A stretch of DNA of 64,000 nucleotides. It comes from Cochleicola gelatinilyticus (GTDB taxonomy: Bacteria; Bacteroidota; Bacteroidia; Flavobacteriales; Flavobacteriaceae). Shown piece after piece: positions 45,259 to 55,265 of this stretch. The notes under the pieces were generated by a model. The model worked only from the letters and a program-made list of their open reading frames with translations, was not told where the DNA came from and did not search any database. The stretch spans positions 310,001-374,000 of the forward strand of contig NZ_LRXL01000037.1 of assembly GCF_001637325.1 (NCBI RefSeq), given 5' to 3'. How positions within the stretch are numbered: position 1 is the stretch's first letter; each line of letters begins with the position of its first letter. Both the position numbers and the translations under genes were made by a program.

Positions 45259-46416
45259 ATGAAAGGCGGAAATAAAAAGCATAGGGTTAATTGGGTCGAT
45301 GGAATGAAAATCAATAAGAATCACTTCATCGAAATGGAGAATTCTTTGGTACATATTGTTGCAAACTCTGAAGTAAAAAATTTAACTCCAGTTAATTTTG
45401 GCTTGCTTCCTGAATTAAAAGATAATGAACCATCTATAGATGTTAGTGTTTCACTTGATGGAACTGACAGTATTGAAGTAGTTCTACACGCTTGCAGAGC
45501 TGTAACTCTAGGAGGATTTCAAATAGATATTTCTAAAGAAACCTCTGCTTTAATGGAGCAATCGGGATATATATTGAAACACCAGTATGATATTAATAAG
45601 GAAGAAACAGCGTGGTTTGTAGTCGTATCGGTAAATCCTTATAAGCGTATTCCAGTAGGAGAGGCAAATCCTAATGAAGAACCCCCCAGACACCCATTTG
45701 TATTTTCTGAATACAAACTCGATGTGTTGCCGCAAAGCGAAACGTCTAAAAAAGAACTAGGGTTGTATTATGTGACTTTAGGAAAAATTATCTTAGAAGA
45801 TGGTGTTCCGGTATTGGAAGAAGACTTTATTCCTCCATGTCGATCTATTCAAAGTCATCCAGATTTAAAATTCACGTATACAGAAATAGGTGCTTTTTTA
45901 AATCAGATGGAAGCCTATTCAATGCACATCATTCAAAAAATTTATCAGAAAAAACAAACAAACGATTTAGCACATATGGCCTTACACCTGTCGCAACAGG
46001 TTTTGTATTATTTAAGCCAAGCTATTTCTGAATTTAGATTTAAAGATAAGTACGAGCCACCAATCGCTATGATATCTAAATTAGTTAATCTTGCGAGGGT
46101 TATAAAAAGTAGTTTAGATGTATATGTTGGTACTGGGAAAGAAGATTTTCTTAATTATTTAACCGACTGGTGTGATTTAAACCAAGGAGCTTTCGAGAAT
46201 GTTCTTGTTGAGATGATCGATGTAGAATATGTACATACAGACATTAATGCTGCTTTGTATAAAGTATCATCTTTTACTAGATTAATGCTTTCGTTATTTA
46301 AGCAATTAAATGATTTGGATTATATTGGTAAAAAGAGTGGTTCTAATATATTTGTAAAAGAAAAGGTCGTAGAAGAAAGTGAAGTTAAAAATAGAAGAAG
46401 CTTTCTTTTAGATTAA
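45259..46416 (+). CDS. tssK: T6SS baseplate subunit TssK
   Basis: The product has 385 residues. The N-terminal part has RVNWVDGMKINKNHFIEMEN and LPELKDNEPSIDVSVSLDG, as in the T6SSiii TssK family, which resembles phage receptor-binding shoulder domains. The second half is helical (LNQMEAYSMHIIQKIYQ, DLAHMALHLSQQVLYYLSQ). TssK docks the baseplate to the membrane complex. It starts 11 bases after tssP. Confidence 0.88.
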   Translation: MKGGNKKHRVNWVDGMKINKNHFIEMENSLVHIVANSEVKNLTPVNFGLLPELKDNEPSIDVSVSLDGTDSIEVVLHACRAVTLGGFQIDISKETSALMEQSGYILKHQYDINKEETAWFVVVSVNPYKRIPVGEANPNEEPPRHPFVFSEYKLDVLPQSETSKKELGLYYVTLGKIILEDGVPVLEEDFIPPCRSIQSHPDLKFTYTEIGAFLNQMEAYSMHIIQKIYQKKQTNDLAHMALHLSQQVLYYLSQAISEFRFKDKYEPPIAMISKLVNLARVIKSSLDVYVGTGKEDFLNYLTDWCDLNQGAFENVLVEMIDVEYVHTDINAALYKVSSFTRLMLSLFKQLNDLDYIGKKSGSNIFVKEKVVEESEVKNRRSFLLD

Positions 46417-46444
46417 ATATAACCGTTACTAAATAAAATTTAAG

Positions 46445-46951
46445 ATGAAACCTAAAAATAGTAAAGAGAGAAAATCTGGTTTTTTAAAATTCCTTTTGCT
46501 TTTTTTTGTCACTACAGGGACAATCGTCGGAGCAGTATATTTTAATTTTAAAGTTCCCACTCGTGAGAATGATCTTTTAAAAGAACAAGCTAAATTAATT
46601 GATAAAGAAGTAGAATTTCAGAATGAATTTTCTGAAAAAATGGCTAATGTAAAAAACTTATTAGATTCATTATCGGTGCCAGGGACGAATACACGTTATA
46701 TTAACTCTTTAATTGGTAAAGAATTGGTCGATCTTCAGAAAACAATTCCTACAAAAGATGATACGTATCGGTATGATATGTATACACAAATTGTAACACT
46801 TTACACAGAATTACAAGATTCAAAAGAAAAACTTGATGAGTTAAAAGATTCTGAAGGCACTATTGCTGAATACAAAGAAGCACTTGAAAAATGTAGAGAT
46901 GATCTTAAAACAGCAGAACGCGAACTTTACGTGGCACGAAACTCAAGATAA
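46445..46951 (+). CDS. tssO: T6SSiii membrane-complex protein TssO
   Basis: The product has 168 residues. A short basic tail and one membrane helix (FLKFLLLFFVTTGTIVGAVYF) precede a long periplasmic coiled coil (residues about 40-168, for example LQDSKEKLDELKDSEGTIAE). This is the TssO layout. It follows tssK and ends the recognisable T6SS genes on the plus strand; the next ORF begins 2 bases later. Confidence 0.78.
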   Translation: MKPKNSKERKSGFLKFLLLFFVTTGTIVGAVYFNFKVPTRENDLLKEQAKLIDKEVEFQNEFSEKMANVKNLLDSLSVPGTNTRYINSLIGKELVDLQKTIPTKDDTYRYDMYTQIVTLYTELQDSKEKLDELKDSEGTIAEYKEALEKCRDDLKTAERELYVARNSR

Positions 46952-46953
46952 TT

Positions 46954-47715
46954 TTGAAAAAAAACATAGCTAAGAAAACCTCACTGGTTTCATTTGGTAG
47001 GTCTCTGTTGCTTTTAGCAACATTGTCGTTGCTATTTAATTCAAACTACACTAACGCTCAAGAGGAAAAGGGCTATTATAATTGGTTCGATGCAGTAACT
47101 GGAATAGATAATACTGGTCTTTTTAATGGTGTAGAGTATATAGAAAATTACCGCACTATAAATAACAAACATCCATTTTTAGATTCTCCCGATTTTTTAC
47201 AAGGAACTTTAACTTATAGTGGACAGACATACTATAATCAAGCACTAAAATATCATGTTTACGATGATTTGTTAGTAATAAAATTAGAAAACAGGGGAAA
47301 AACAGCCATTTTTCAGCTCATTTCCGATAAGGTTGACAGGTTCTCTCTTAATGGACGGTCATTCGTACATGTTAAAGATGCTTCAGAAGAGTTGCTGTCT
47401 GGTTTTTTTGAAATTCAGAACGAGAAAAATGAAAAAGTACTTTTAAAAAAACATCGTAGAAAGAAAAAAAGTCGCCTCGACAAAACGAGTACTTATTATG
47501 AGTTTAGTAAAGAGGATGGATACTACTTACTTAAAAGTAATGATGTCTTTTACAGTTTTAATTCAAAAAAAGAGCTTCATGAATTATTTCCGGAAGCAAA
47601 AAAAGAAATTAATAGCTTTTATAACGAAAAACGTGCGCTTCAAAAAAAAGATAGAGAAGCGTTTGTAAATTCAATTTTTTTGAAACTTAGCTCAATACCA
47701 ATTAATAGTATTTAA
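46954..47715 (+). CDS. Exported protein of the TonB-receptor locus
   Basis: The product has 253 residues from a TTG start (no suitable ATG), 2 bases after tssO. A signal peptide ends near TNAQ. The body has NGVEYIENYRTINNKHPFLDS and QGTLTYSGQTYYNQALKYHV, a pattern I associate with exported proteins that precede TonB-dependent receptors in flavobacteria; the C-terminal part is Lys-rich. It contains no lipobox, so it is not a TssQ-type lipoprotein. It could be the first gene of the uptake operon or a distal member of the tss operon; the sequence does not exclude either. Confidence 0.65.
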   Translation: MKKNIAKKTSLVSFGRSLLLLATLSLLFNSNYTNAQEEKGYYNWFDAVTGIDNTGLFNGVEYIENYRTINNKHPFLDSPDFLQGTLTYSGQTYYNQALKYHVYDDLLVIKLENRGKTAIFQLISDKVDRFSLNGRSFVHVKDASEELLSGFFEIQNEKNEKVLLKKHRRKKKSRLDKTSTYYEFSKEDGYYLLKSNDVFYSFNSKKELHELFPEAKKEINSFYNEKRALQKKDREAFVNSIFLKLSSIPINSI

Positions 47716-47724
47716 AAGTCTTCT

Positions 47725-50493
47725 ATGCTGAAAAATTATTTTTTCCTTCTGTTCCTTTTAATTGCAAATTTTGCAGTTTTTTCGCAGGAGGATCCTAAAG
47801 TTTCAATTCGTCCAGGAACTACCGAAGTATTAGAAGTTATAAATCAAATAGAAAATCAAACTTCATTTAAATTTTATTATGTAGCCGAATGGTTTGAAGA
47901 TCAGAAAGTAAATGATGTTTATACCAATGTAGCAATCTCTGAATTGTTAGAATCCCTTTTTAATGAAACACTTATAAATTATTATCAATTAACAGATAAT
48001 AAAATTGTTCTTACTAGAAACAATTATATTTACGATACACTACCTCAAGGGTTTTATCCCGAAACAACTACCAAAGATTCGGTCATCCCGAAATCTTCAA
48101 CTATAGTAGCTCCCGTATTTTATAAAGAACAAACAACAAGACAACAACAAAATGTCGAAACGGTTAGAATTGGTAAGGAAGATAGAACAACGAGTAACAA
48201 ACAATTTACAGTAGCCGGTAGAATTACAGATTTTAATTCGGGAAGTCCTTTAGCAAACGTAGCGTTGGTTGTAATTGGGAAAAATATTGGGGGTGTCACT
48301 AATGAAGATGGGTATTATGAGCTTGAACTACCAACAGGAGCAAACCTTATTGAAGCGCGATTATTAGGATTGTCTACAGTTCGAAAAAGAGTTCTCCTCT
48401 ACAACAGCGGAATACTCAACTTTAAGATGTCTGAAAGTTTAGAGAGTTTAGGGGAAGTTTATCTCGAGGCTAACAGCAATAAAAACGTAAAGGAAGTAAT
48501 TGCAGGGGCTGAAGTAATCGATGTGGAAGAAATTAAAAATATTCCATTAGTCTTAGGAGAGCGAGATATTTTAAAAGTGGCTACGACCTTACCGGGAATT
48601 ACTACAGCAGGTGAAGGGGCTGCAGGTTACAACGTACGGGGAGGTAAAACAGATCAAAACCTTATTCTCTTAGACGATGCAGTAATTTATAATCCAGCAC
48701 ATTTCTTCGGAATCTTTTCTGGTATTAATCCTTTTACATCGGGAAGTGTAAATATCTTTAAAGGCAACATTCCAGCAGAATATGGAGGAAGACTCTCTTC
48801 TGTATTCGACATAAAAACCAAAGATGCAAATACCGAAAAAATTGCGGTTGAAGCATCCGTAGGTCCTGTAACCAGCAACGTTGTTGTGGAGTTACCTGTA
48901 ATTAAAGAAAAATCGGGTGTTTTGGTGGGGGCTAGAACCACATATTCAAATTGGATTTTACGTTCATTAGATGAACCTGAACTTCAGAACAGTAAGGCCT
49001 CATTTTTTGATGGGATCGCAAAATACAACCATAAATTCGACGATAAAAATACTATTAAAGCTTCAGGATATTTTAGTAGAGATGCTTTTAGTCTAACATC
49101 CGATTCGGTATATAGTTATACGAACCGATTATTGTCTTTACGCTGGGATCATACGTTCAATGAGAAGAACAAAGCTAGTTTTATTCTAGCGAACAGTCGG
49201 TATCAATTTAATATTGAATATGACGATAATGCTGTGGATGATTTTAAAATTAATTATAGCAATACCGAAACCGAATTTAAAGCAAAGCTGCAGTATCTTA
49301 TGAATGACGTACATAAATTCGACTATGGACTTTCAGCAAAACTATATACTATCCGCCCAGGAGAAATACAGCCACTAGGTAACGAATCAATAATAACACC
49401 TATAGAAATTCCACAAGAGAAGGCTATGGAAGGTGCGCTATTCTTTTCAGATGAATATACTGTAAATGAAAAACTTTTGGTAAATGCAGGGCTTCGATAT
49501 TCTTTTTACGCTGCTTTAGGAGAAGGAGTACAGCGAATTTATAATTCGAATACGCCTAAAAGTACTGCTACATTACAGGAGGTTGAACAATTTGGCTCAA
49601 ATGAAATTATAAAAACATATGGAGGCGCAGAGGCGCGGATTTCAGCACGCTATTTACTGAGGCCAGATCTTTCATTAAAAGCAAGTTATAGTAATACCCT
49701 TCAATACATTCATACCCTTTCCACAAACACTACAGTCTCTCCTACAGATACCTATAAGCTCTCTGATAAAAATATTGAACCACAACGTGCCAATCAATAT
49801 TCATTAGGATTATTTAAAAATTTAGAGGATAACACTTACGAAATAAGTGTTGAAGGTTATTTTAAACGTTCTAAAAATATTCTTGATTATAAGGTTGGTG
49901 CCGAATTATTGCTCAATGAACAACTAGAAACAGAAGTCCTTCAAGGTGATGGACGCTCTTACGGAGTAGAGTTTTTAGTACGAAAAACCAAAGGAAAGTT
50001 AAATGGGTGGTTAGGATATAGCTATTCAAAATCTCTAATAAAATTGGATGGAAATTTTCTTGAAGAAAAGGTTAATAACGGAGAATACTTTCCTGCCAAT
50101 TACGACAAGCCACATGATGTAAGTATCGTAGCGAATTATAAATTAACTAAAAGATTTAGTTTGTCCGCGAATTTTGTTTATCAGACAGGAAGACCAGTAA
50201 CTTTCCCTGTAGGAACTTATGAGTTGGGAGGAGCAGATTACGTTCTCTATAGTGATAGAAATGCATTTAGAATTCCAGATTATTATCGATTGGACCTTAG
50301 TTTAAATATTGAAGGGGATCACAGATTACAAAAATTAGCCCATAGTTTTTGGAACATATCGGTTTACAATGTATTAGGGAGAAACAATCCGTATTCTGTA
50401 TATTTCGTTACTGAAGGCGGAGAAATTAAAGCATTTCAAAATTCAATTTTTTCAATACCTGTGCCTACGATTACTTATAACTTTAAATTTTAA
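47725..50493 (+). CDS. TonB-dependent outer-membrane receptor with STN and CarboxypepD_reg domains
   Basis: The product has 922 residues. After a signal peptide (ending near VFSQ) come an STN domain (about 25-95), a CarboxypepD_reg-like domain (about 168-245), the plug (YNVRGGKTDQNLILLDDAVI and IFKGNIPAEYGGRLSS) and a 22-stranded barrel ending in VPTITYNFKF, with C-terminal Phe. It imports a large substrate driven by TonB and the proton motive force. The STN domain often contacts an anti-sigma factor, but none is encoded nearby. It is followed 30 bases later by a DUF4249 gene. Confidence 0.9.
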   Translation: MLKNYFFLLFLLIANFAVFSQEDPKVSIRPGTTEVLEVINQIENQTSFKFYYVAEWFEDQKVNDVYTNVAISELLESLFNETLINYYQLTDNKIVLTRNNYIYDTLPQGFYPETTTKDSVIPKSSTIVAPVFYKEQTTRQQQNVETVRIGKEDRTTSNKQFTVAGRITDFNSGSPLANVALVVIGKNIGGVTNEDGYYELELPTGANLIEARLLGLSTVRKRVLLYNSGILNFKMSESLESLGEVYLEANSNKNVKEVIAGAEVIDVEEIKNIPLVLGERDILKVATTLPGITTAGEGAAGYNVRGGKTDQNLILLDDAVIYNPAHFFGIFSGINPFTSGSVNIFKGNIPAEYGGRLSSVFDIKTKDANTEKIAVEASVGPVTSNVVVELPVIKEKSGVLVGARTTYSNWILRSLDEPELQNSKASFFDGIAKYNHKFDDKNTIKASGYFSRDAFSLTSDSVYSYTNRLLSLRWDHTFNEKNKASFILANSRYQFNIEYDDNAVDDFKINYSNTETEFKAKLQYLMNDVHKFDYGLSAKLYTIRPGEIQPLGNESIITPIEIPQEKAMEGALFFSDEYTVNEKLLVNAGLRYSFYAALGEGVQRIYNSNTPKSTATLQEVEQFGSNEIIKTYGGAEARISARYLLRPDLSLKASYSNTLQYIHTLSTNTTVSPTDTYKLSDKNIEPQRANQYSLGLFKNLEDNTYEISVEGYFKRSKNILDYKVGAELLLNEQLETEVLQGDGRSYGVEFLVRKTKGKLNGWLGYSYSKSLIKLDGNFLEEKVNNGEYFPANYDKPHDVSIVANYKLTKRFSLSANFVYQTGRPVTFPVGTYELGGADYVLYSDRNAFRIPDYYRLDLSLNIEGDHRLQKLAHSFWNISVYNVLGRNNPYSVYFVTEGGEIKAFQNSIFSIPVPTITYNFKF

Positions 50494-50523
50494 CAAGATA
50501 TAACTCTATATAAAAAAATAATT

Positions 50524-51720
50524 ATGGCATTTAAACAAGTCAATAAAATAATTTCTTTATTACTGATTGTAGGGTTGATTTCTTGCGTGGATGAATTCGA
50601 TTTTGAAACTCAAGCCGGTTTTGAAAGTGCTATTGTAATTGAAGCTACTATCACAAATGAATTTAAAACTCAAGAAATAAGATTAACACGTACATTTCGT
50701 CTTGAAGAGGATGGTCCACAAGCAGAAGCCGACGCAACTGTAACCGTTACAGAGGGTGAATCTGTCACCTATAATTTTACAGATATGGGAGAGGGGGTTT
50801 ATCTTTCAACAGAAGAGTTTAAAGCACAACCTAATCGCGACTATCAATTAAATATAATTACAAGTGACGGAAGAACATATGCTTCAGAAATTATTCAATT
50901 AACAGCTTCAACAGAACTAGATGCTATAGTACCTACGCGACAAACAAATGATAATAGTGTAGATGGGGTCGCATTATTGGTAAACAGTTATGACCCTACA
51001 GGAGCATCCAAATATTACAAATATGAATATGAAGAAACATATAAAATTATATCTCGTATAAAAACAGATTCAGTTTTTAAACTTGTCCCAACTAATTCTG
51101 GGGAAGATTTAGTGACCGTTGTACCTCGTGAAATAGAAGAAGATGTTTGTTACAATACAAGAATTTCAGACGCACTAATTTTAACAACCACTAGTGGCTT
51201 GGAAGAAGATAGAGTAAGTCAGTTTCCAGTTCGATTTATTTCTAAACGTGATCCTATTGTTGCAAATGGTTATAGCATACTTGTTAAACAGTACACGCTG
51301 TCATTAGAGGCATATACTTTTTATGAGACGCTTCGGGATTTTTCAGGATCGGGAAGTATTTTTTCTCAGACACAACCAGGTTTTATTAGAGGAAACATTA
51401 AGTCTACTCAAAACCCAGATGAAAAAGTTATAGGCTTTTTTAATGTATCAAGTTTTTCGTCTCAACGTGTGTTTTTTAAATTTTTAGATGTTTTTTCATC
51501 GACCGATATTCCTGGTACTTTTTCTCCAGAATGTCCAGAAACACGACCAGGATTAGATCTTAGAATGCGAATTAGGGCAAATACGATCCGTTTTTTAAGG
51601 ACAGCCACAGCAAGTGAACCAGCAGAAACTGGGGAGGGACCTTATTTTGTAGTGCCAAGATTTTGCGTCGATTGTCGATTTTTTGGTTCATTAGAAGTTC
51701 CTGATTTTTGGGAAGATTAA
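50524..51720 (+). CDS. DUF4249 lipoprotein partner of the TonB-dependent receptor
   Basis: The product has 398 residues. A lipoprotein signal ends in GLISC. The N-terminal half (ESAIVIEATITNEFKTQEIRL) is the DUF4249 hallmark; the C-terminal half has two conserved cysteine clusters (SPECPETRPG, RFCVDCRFFG). DUF4249 proteins are surface-exposed partners that are co-encoded with CarboxypepD_reg-type TonB receptors and probably bind the substrate. It is in the middle of a four-gene operon. Confidence 0.85.
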   Translation: MAFKQVNKIISLLLIVGLISCVDEFDFETQAGFESAIVIEATITNEFKTQEIRLTRTFRLEEDGPQAEADATVTVTEGESVTYNFTDMGEGVYLSTEEFKAQPNRDYQLNIITSDGRTYASEIIQLTASTELDAIVPTRQTNDNSVDGVALLVNSYDPTGASKYYKYEYEETYKIISRIKTDSVFKLVPTNSGEDLVTVVPREIEEDVCYNTRISDALILTTTSGLEEDRVSQFPVRFISKRDPIVANGYSILVKQYTLSLEAYTFYETLRDFSGSGSIFSQTQPGFIRGNIKSTQNPDEKVIGFFNVSSFSSQRVFFKFLDVFSSTDIPGTFSPECPETRPGLDLRMRIRANTIRFLRTATASEPAETGEGPYFVVPRFCVDCRFFGSLEVPDFWED

Positions 51721-51729
51721 ATACATAAT

Positions 51730-53487
51730 ATGATCAGACAGCTTATACTCATTTTTTTTATTTTAGTAGTATGCATATCATCTCATGCGCAATCATTTCC
51801 TGCATCAGAACTACCATCTACTAATAATGTATCATTTCCTTCCGAAGAGGTATTTGTACACTTTAACAGTACACTATTATTTGCTGGCGAATATTTATAT
51901 TATAAGGTGTACGTACTTAAAGGGAAACAACGAGAACTTAGTGACTTCAGCAAAATAGGGTATGTTTCTCTGGTAGACGAGAACTTTACTACTGTTTTTA
52001 CTCATAAACTTCAATTGAAAAAGGGAATTGCGCAAGGTGATTTTTTTATACCTACAGAACTACCATCTGGGAATTATAAATTAGTAGCTTATACCAATTG
52101 GATGCGCAATTACGATACCGACTTGTTCTTTCAAAACACTGTAACAGTTATAAATCCATATCTTGGGAACCAAAATGCACTTCGTGCGACAGGGCTTTCA
52201 GAAACACAAATAAATAAGCCAGACATTCCCATACATACTTCACGGTATCTTGCAATTAAGAACCTTCAACCTGTATACAAAAAACGCGAGAAGGTATCTT
52301 TTACTTTACAGTCTTTAAAAAATATAATGGGCATGAGTACCTATTCTGTTTCCGTTAGAAAAATTGATGCTATTGGCCATAATCCACAAACTACTTTTGA
52401 AACATTTGAGCGAATCTCGGCTATAAAAAATCCGTTAAAGAATCGTTCTGCTGCCCAATCGATCTACTTACCAGAGTTAAGAGGAGAATTACTCACAGGC
52501 CGTTTAATAAGTAACAATACTGGTCAATCTGTTGCGGGTAAGAAAATTTCTTTTTCAACACCTGGAAATAATTACATAGCAAAAGTAGTTACCACCAATT
52601 CAAAAGGGGATTTTATCATTCAGATAGAAGGACCTTATACATCCTCTAAAGGTTTAATTCAACTTCTTGAAGACGATAAAGAAGGTTATGAAATTCAAAT
52701 TAACAAACCTACTTCACCAAAATTTACTTCATTGAAATTTGAAAAGTTTGCATTAACTCCAGCTATGAAAGATGAAATCATAACACGCAGTGTCTACAAT
52801 CAAATAGAGAACGCATACTTTACGGTAAAGCCAGATACAATTCGTTCCTTAGAGCAACAAACGAGGTTTTATGAAGGACGGGAAGTTATTAATTTTACGC
52901 TCGATGATTATACCCGTTTTAGAACCATGCAAGAGACCATGATAGAAATTGTTGATTTTGCTGGAATACGTACCGATAGTAAGGGACAAGACCATTTCTT
53001 TGTTAGGCCGTTCGAACAGAGTGCAAATTCAACGTTGCCACCACTCGTAATCGTTGATGGATTGGTCGTGCCAGATCACAGCCTGCTTTCAAATTATGAT
53101 CCATTAAAGATTGAGAAGATCTCAGTGATTCGCGACAAATACTACTATGGTTCCCAAGTGTTTCAGGGAATCATAGAAGTAACTACTATAGAAGGAAATT
53201 TTCAACTAACCGATTATAAACCCTATGAAAAATGGGTAGAATTAGATGCGCCTCAACCCGTTAAAAATTATTTTAAACAACACTATTCTGAAAATGATTC
53301 TTCTTTAGATCGCATTCCAGATTTTAGAGATCAATTACTATGGATGCCCAACATTTCTATTACTTCTGAAGAAAAAGAAATTACATTTTATACGTCAGAT
53401 AATAAAGGAACATATCAAATAACTATTGAAGGAATTTCAGATTCTGGGTTTCCAGTTTCCATTTATGAAACATTTATAGTAGAATAG
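51730..53487 (+). CDS. Large exported protein with an MG2-like N-terminal domain and plug-like C-terminus
   Basis: The product has 585 residues with a signal peptide (ending near SSHAQ). The N-terminal 140 residues (VFVHFNSTLLFAGEYLYYKV, LPSGNYKLVAYTNWMRN) resemble the MG2 macroglobulin fold. The middle is beta-rich. The last third carries a plug-like segment (PPLVIVDGLVVPDHSLLSNY, then EKISVIRDKYYYGSQVFQGI). It follows the DUF4249 gene by 9 bases and belongs to the same uptake locus. Function is unknown; it could be a periplasmic or surface partner of the receptor. Confidence 0.75.
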   Translation: MIRQLILIFFILVVCISSHAQSFPASELPSTNNVSFPSEEVFVHFNSTLLFAGEYLYYKVYVLKGKQRELSDFSKIGYVSLVDENFTTVFTHKLQLKKGIAQGDFFIPTELPSGNYKLVAYTNWMRNYDTDLFFQNTVTVINPYLGNQNALRATGLSETQINKPDIPIHTSRYLAIKNLQPVYKKREKVSFTLQSLKNIMGMSTYSVSVRKIDAIGHNPQTTFETFERISAIKNPLKNRSAAQSIYLPELRGELLTGRLISNNTGQSVAGKKISFSTPGNNYIAKVVTTNSKGDFIIQIEGPYTSSKGLIQLLEDDKEGYEIQINKPTSPKFTSLKFEKFALTPAMKDEIITRSVYNQIENAYFTVKPDTIRSLEQQTRFYEGREVINFTLDDYTRFRTMQETMIEIVDFAGIRTDSKGQDHFFVRPFEQSANSTLPPLVIVDGLVVPDHSLLSNYDPLKIEKISVIRDKYYYGSQVFQGIIEVTTIEGNFQLTDYKPYEKWVELDAPQPVKNYFKQHYSENDSSLDRIPDFRDQLLWMPNISITSEEKEITFYTSDNKGTYQITIEGISDSGFPVSIYETFIVE

Positions 53488-53567
53488 TCCTTCAGAAATC
53501 TCATTGAGTTTTTATAAAATTATAGTATCTTCACTACTGCATCAACTCCCATTTATGCAAATAGAAA

Positions 53568-54446
53568 ATGCTCACAAAAGTTTACGGGAGTGCCGTCTTT
53601 GGCGTCGAAGCAACAACCATCACCGTTGAAGTTAATGTTGATATTGGAGTAGGTTATCATTTAGTTGGTCTGCCCGACAACGCTATTAAAGAAAGTAATT
53701 TTAGAATAGCTGCCGCGCTTCAAAATAACGGATTTAAAATTCCAGGGAAAAAATTAATTCTTAATATGTCGCCCGCAGATCTGCGCAAAGAAGGCTCTGC
53801 ATACGATCTCACACTCGCAATGGGAATATTGGTAGCCACCCAACAAATCGAGGAAAAACATTCACTTTCGGAGTATATCATTATGGGAGAACTCTCTCTC
53901 GATGGAAGTTTACAGCCTATTCGAGGCGCTTTACCCATAGCGATAAAAGCAGCAGAGGAAGGTTTTAAAAGGTTTATTCTCCCCGAGCAAAATGCAAAAG
54001 AGGCAGCAATTGTTGAAGGCATTTCTGTATATGGGGTGAAAACTATTAAAGAGGTTATCGATCATTTTAATGCAGCCACTTTATTACAAGAAACCATTGT
54101 TGATATGGAGGCGGAATTTTTTAATCACCTAGAACATCCTGAATTCGATTTTGCCGATGTAAAAGGACAGGAATCTATTAAGCGTTGTATGGAGATTGCG
54201 GCTGCTGGAGGACATAATATTATTTTAATTGGTCCACCGGGTTCAGGAAAAACAATGCTAGCAAAACGACTCCCTTCAATTCTTCCACCCATGACGCTTC
54301 AAGAAAGCCTTGAAACCACAAAAATTCATAGTGTGGCAGGACGTACATTAGAGAAAAGTGGTGTAATGACATCTAGACCCTTCCGTAGTCCGCATCACAC
54401 CATAAGTGATGTTATGCATTATAATGTGTGGGTGTGTTCATTTTAA
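53568..54446 (+). pseudogene. yifB: yifB/comM-family ATPase gene, cut by a mobile element
   Basis: The frame encodes the N-terminal ChlI-like domain (for example MSPADLRKEGSAYDLTLAMG, ILPEQNAKEAAIV) and the start of the AAA+ domain with Walker A GPPGSGKTM near residue 223. At residue 282 the conserved sequence SPHHTISDV is followed by MHYNVWVCSF and a stop instead of the expected Mg-chelatase Walker B segment. An intact protein has about 510 residues. ComM promotes branch migration in natural transformation. Loss is due to insertion of the element that begins at about 54405; the missing 3' part should lie beyond the right edge. Confidence 0.9.
54393..54413. other. Candidate attachment site (left junction of the element in yifB)
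   Basis: Homology to YifB ends inside this stretch. CATCAC (54393-54398) and GTGATG (54406-54411) form a perfect 6-bp inverted repeat around ACCATAA, as expected for the crossover site of a serine recombinase. It encodes HHTISDV, among the most conserved residues of the family, so similar sites exist in most hosts. The exact crossover and the other junction are not visible. Confidence 0.6.
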
Positions 54447-55204
54447 TTTTGATTAAGCATTTCCAGAACCAATTTTGATTTTTGTTGAAAGTCATTAAAA
54501 TTCAAATATGGTTTATATTTCTTACTAGGATTTATAGGGTCTTCCTTAAATCTTAAATCTCTTTCTTTAGATTTTTCAAAATATCTCAATATTTTAAATA
54601 CATCATTATCTATAGATTGTGCGAATATAAAAATCAACTCATCTTTATTCTCATCATTAATATTTGATTGATGTAATAAAGTCTTAATTAACCTTGACTC
54701 GTTAAACATTCGATTTATAATATATTTATAAATCGAACCATAAGTCCATACTAAGAAGTCATTATCCCTTATTCTTAACTCTTTTATTTGAGTACTGATA
54801 GACTCATCCAATTCTGGAATAAATTCGTTTGCGATAAATTCGAGACTTATATTCGGGCTTGTAGATTCCAGATTATAATCTTTATTATATTGAATTATAT
54901 AATTATTAATGTCATTATTAATAGACTCATATTTCTTAAAAATTAATGTGGTCAATCTTGAATATTTAAATTCTTCACGTGTGTCTTTCAAATCTTTTTG
55001 CTGTAAAATTATAGTCAAGATTATACCAAATAAGGCAAAGCCAGAAAACAAGGCATTTATTGAGCCAAACATATCACCAAATGTTCCTCTATCTACAGAG
55101 CTTAAATTGTTATAGAGGATTAAGGCAGTACTAAGCCATAAAATAATAATAATTGGAATACCAATAGAAATCCAAAATTTAAAATCTTTATAATTATTTT
55201 TCAT
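54443..55204 (-). CDS. Putative phage abortive-infection protein (putAbiC-like)
   Basis: The product has 253 residues. Two N-terminal membrane helices (FWISIGIPIIIILWLSTALI; GSINALFSGFALFGIILTII) flank GTFGDMFG, and a soluble C-terminal domain follows (QQKDLKDTREEFKYSRLTTL). The FGDMFG-x-INALFSG pattern is typical of the putative phage abortive infection family (PF16872). It lies at the left end of the element, divergent from the recombinase, as defence cargo often does. Its stop overlaps the stop of the truncated yifB frame. Defence function is family-based and unproven here. Confidence 0.75.
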   Translation of the reverse strand: MKNNYKDFKFWISIGIPIIIILWLSTALILYNNLSSVDRGTFGDMFGSINALFSGFALFGIILTIILQQKDLKDTREEFKYSRLTTLIFKKYESINNDINNYIIQYNKDYNLESTSPNISLEFIANEFIPELDESISTQIKELRIRDNDFLVWTYGSIYKYIINRMFNESRLIKTLLHQSNINDENKDELIFIFAQSIDNDVFKILRYFEKSKERDLRFKEDPINPSKKYKPYLNFNDFQQKSKLVLEMLNQN

Positions 55205-55265
55205 ATTCTAGTATCATACTTTTTATTAGTGTTACTACTAATTGTGGGGGTAATATTATAATTAC

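Noticed and set aside
46954-47715. Assignment as TssQ or TssR
   Set aside because: It has a type I signal peptide without lipobox, is too short for TssR, and resembles proteins linked to TonB receptors.
53720-54022. Minus-strand ORF of 100 codons in yifB
   Set aside because: It is antisense to the conserved ChlI-like domain and has no family features.
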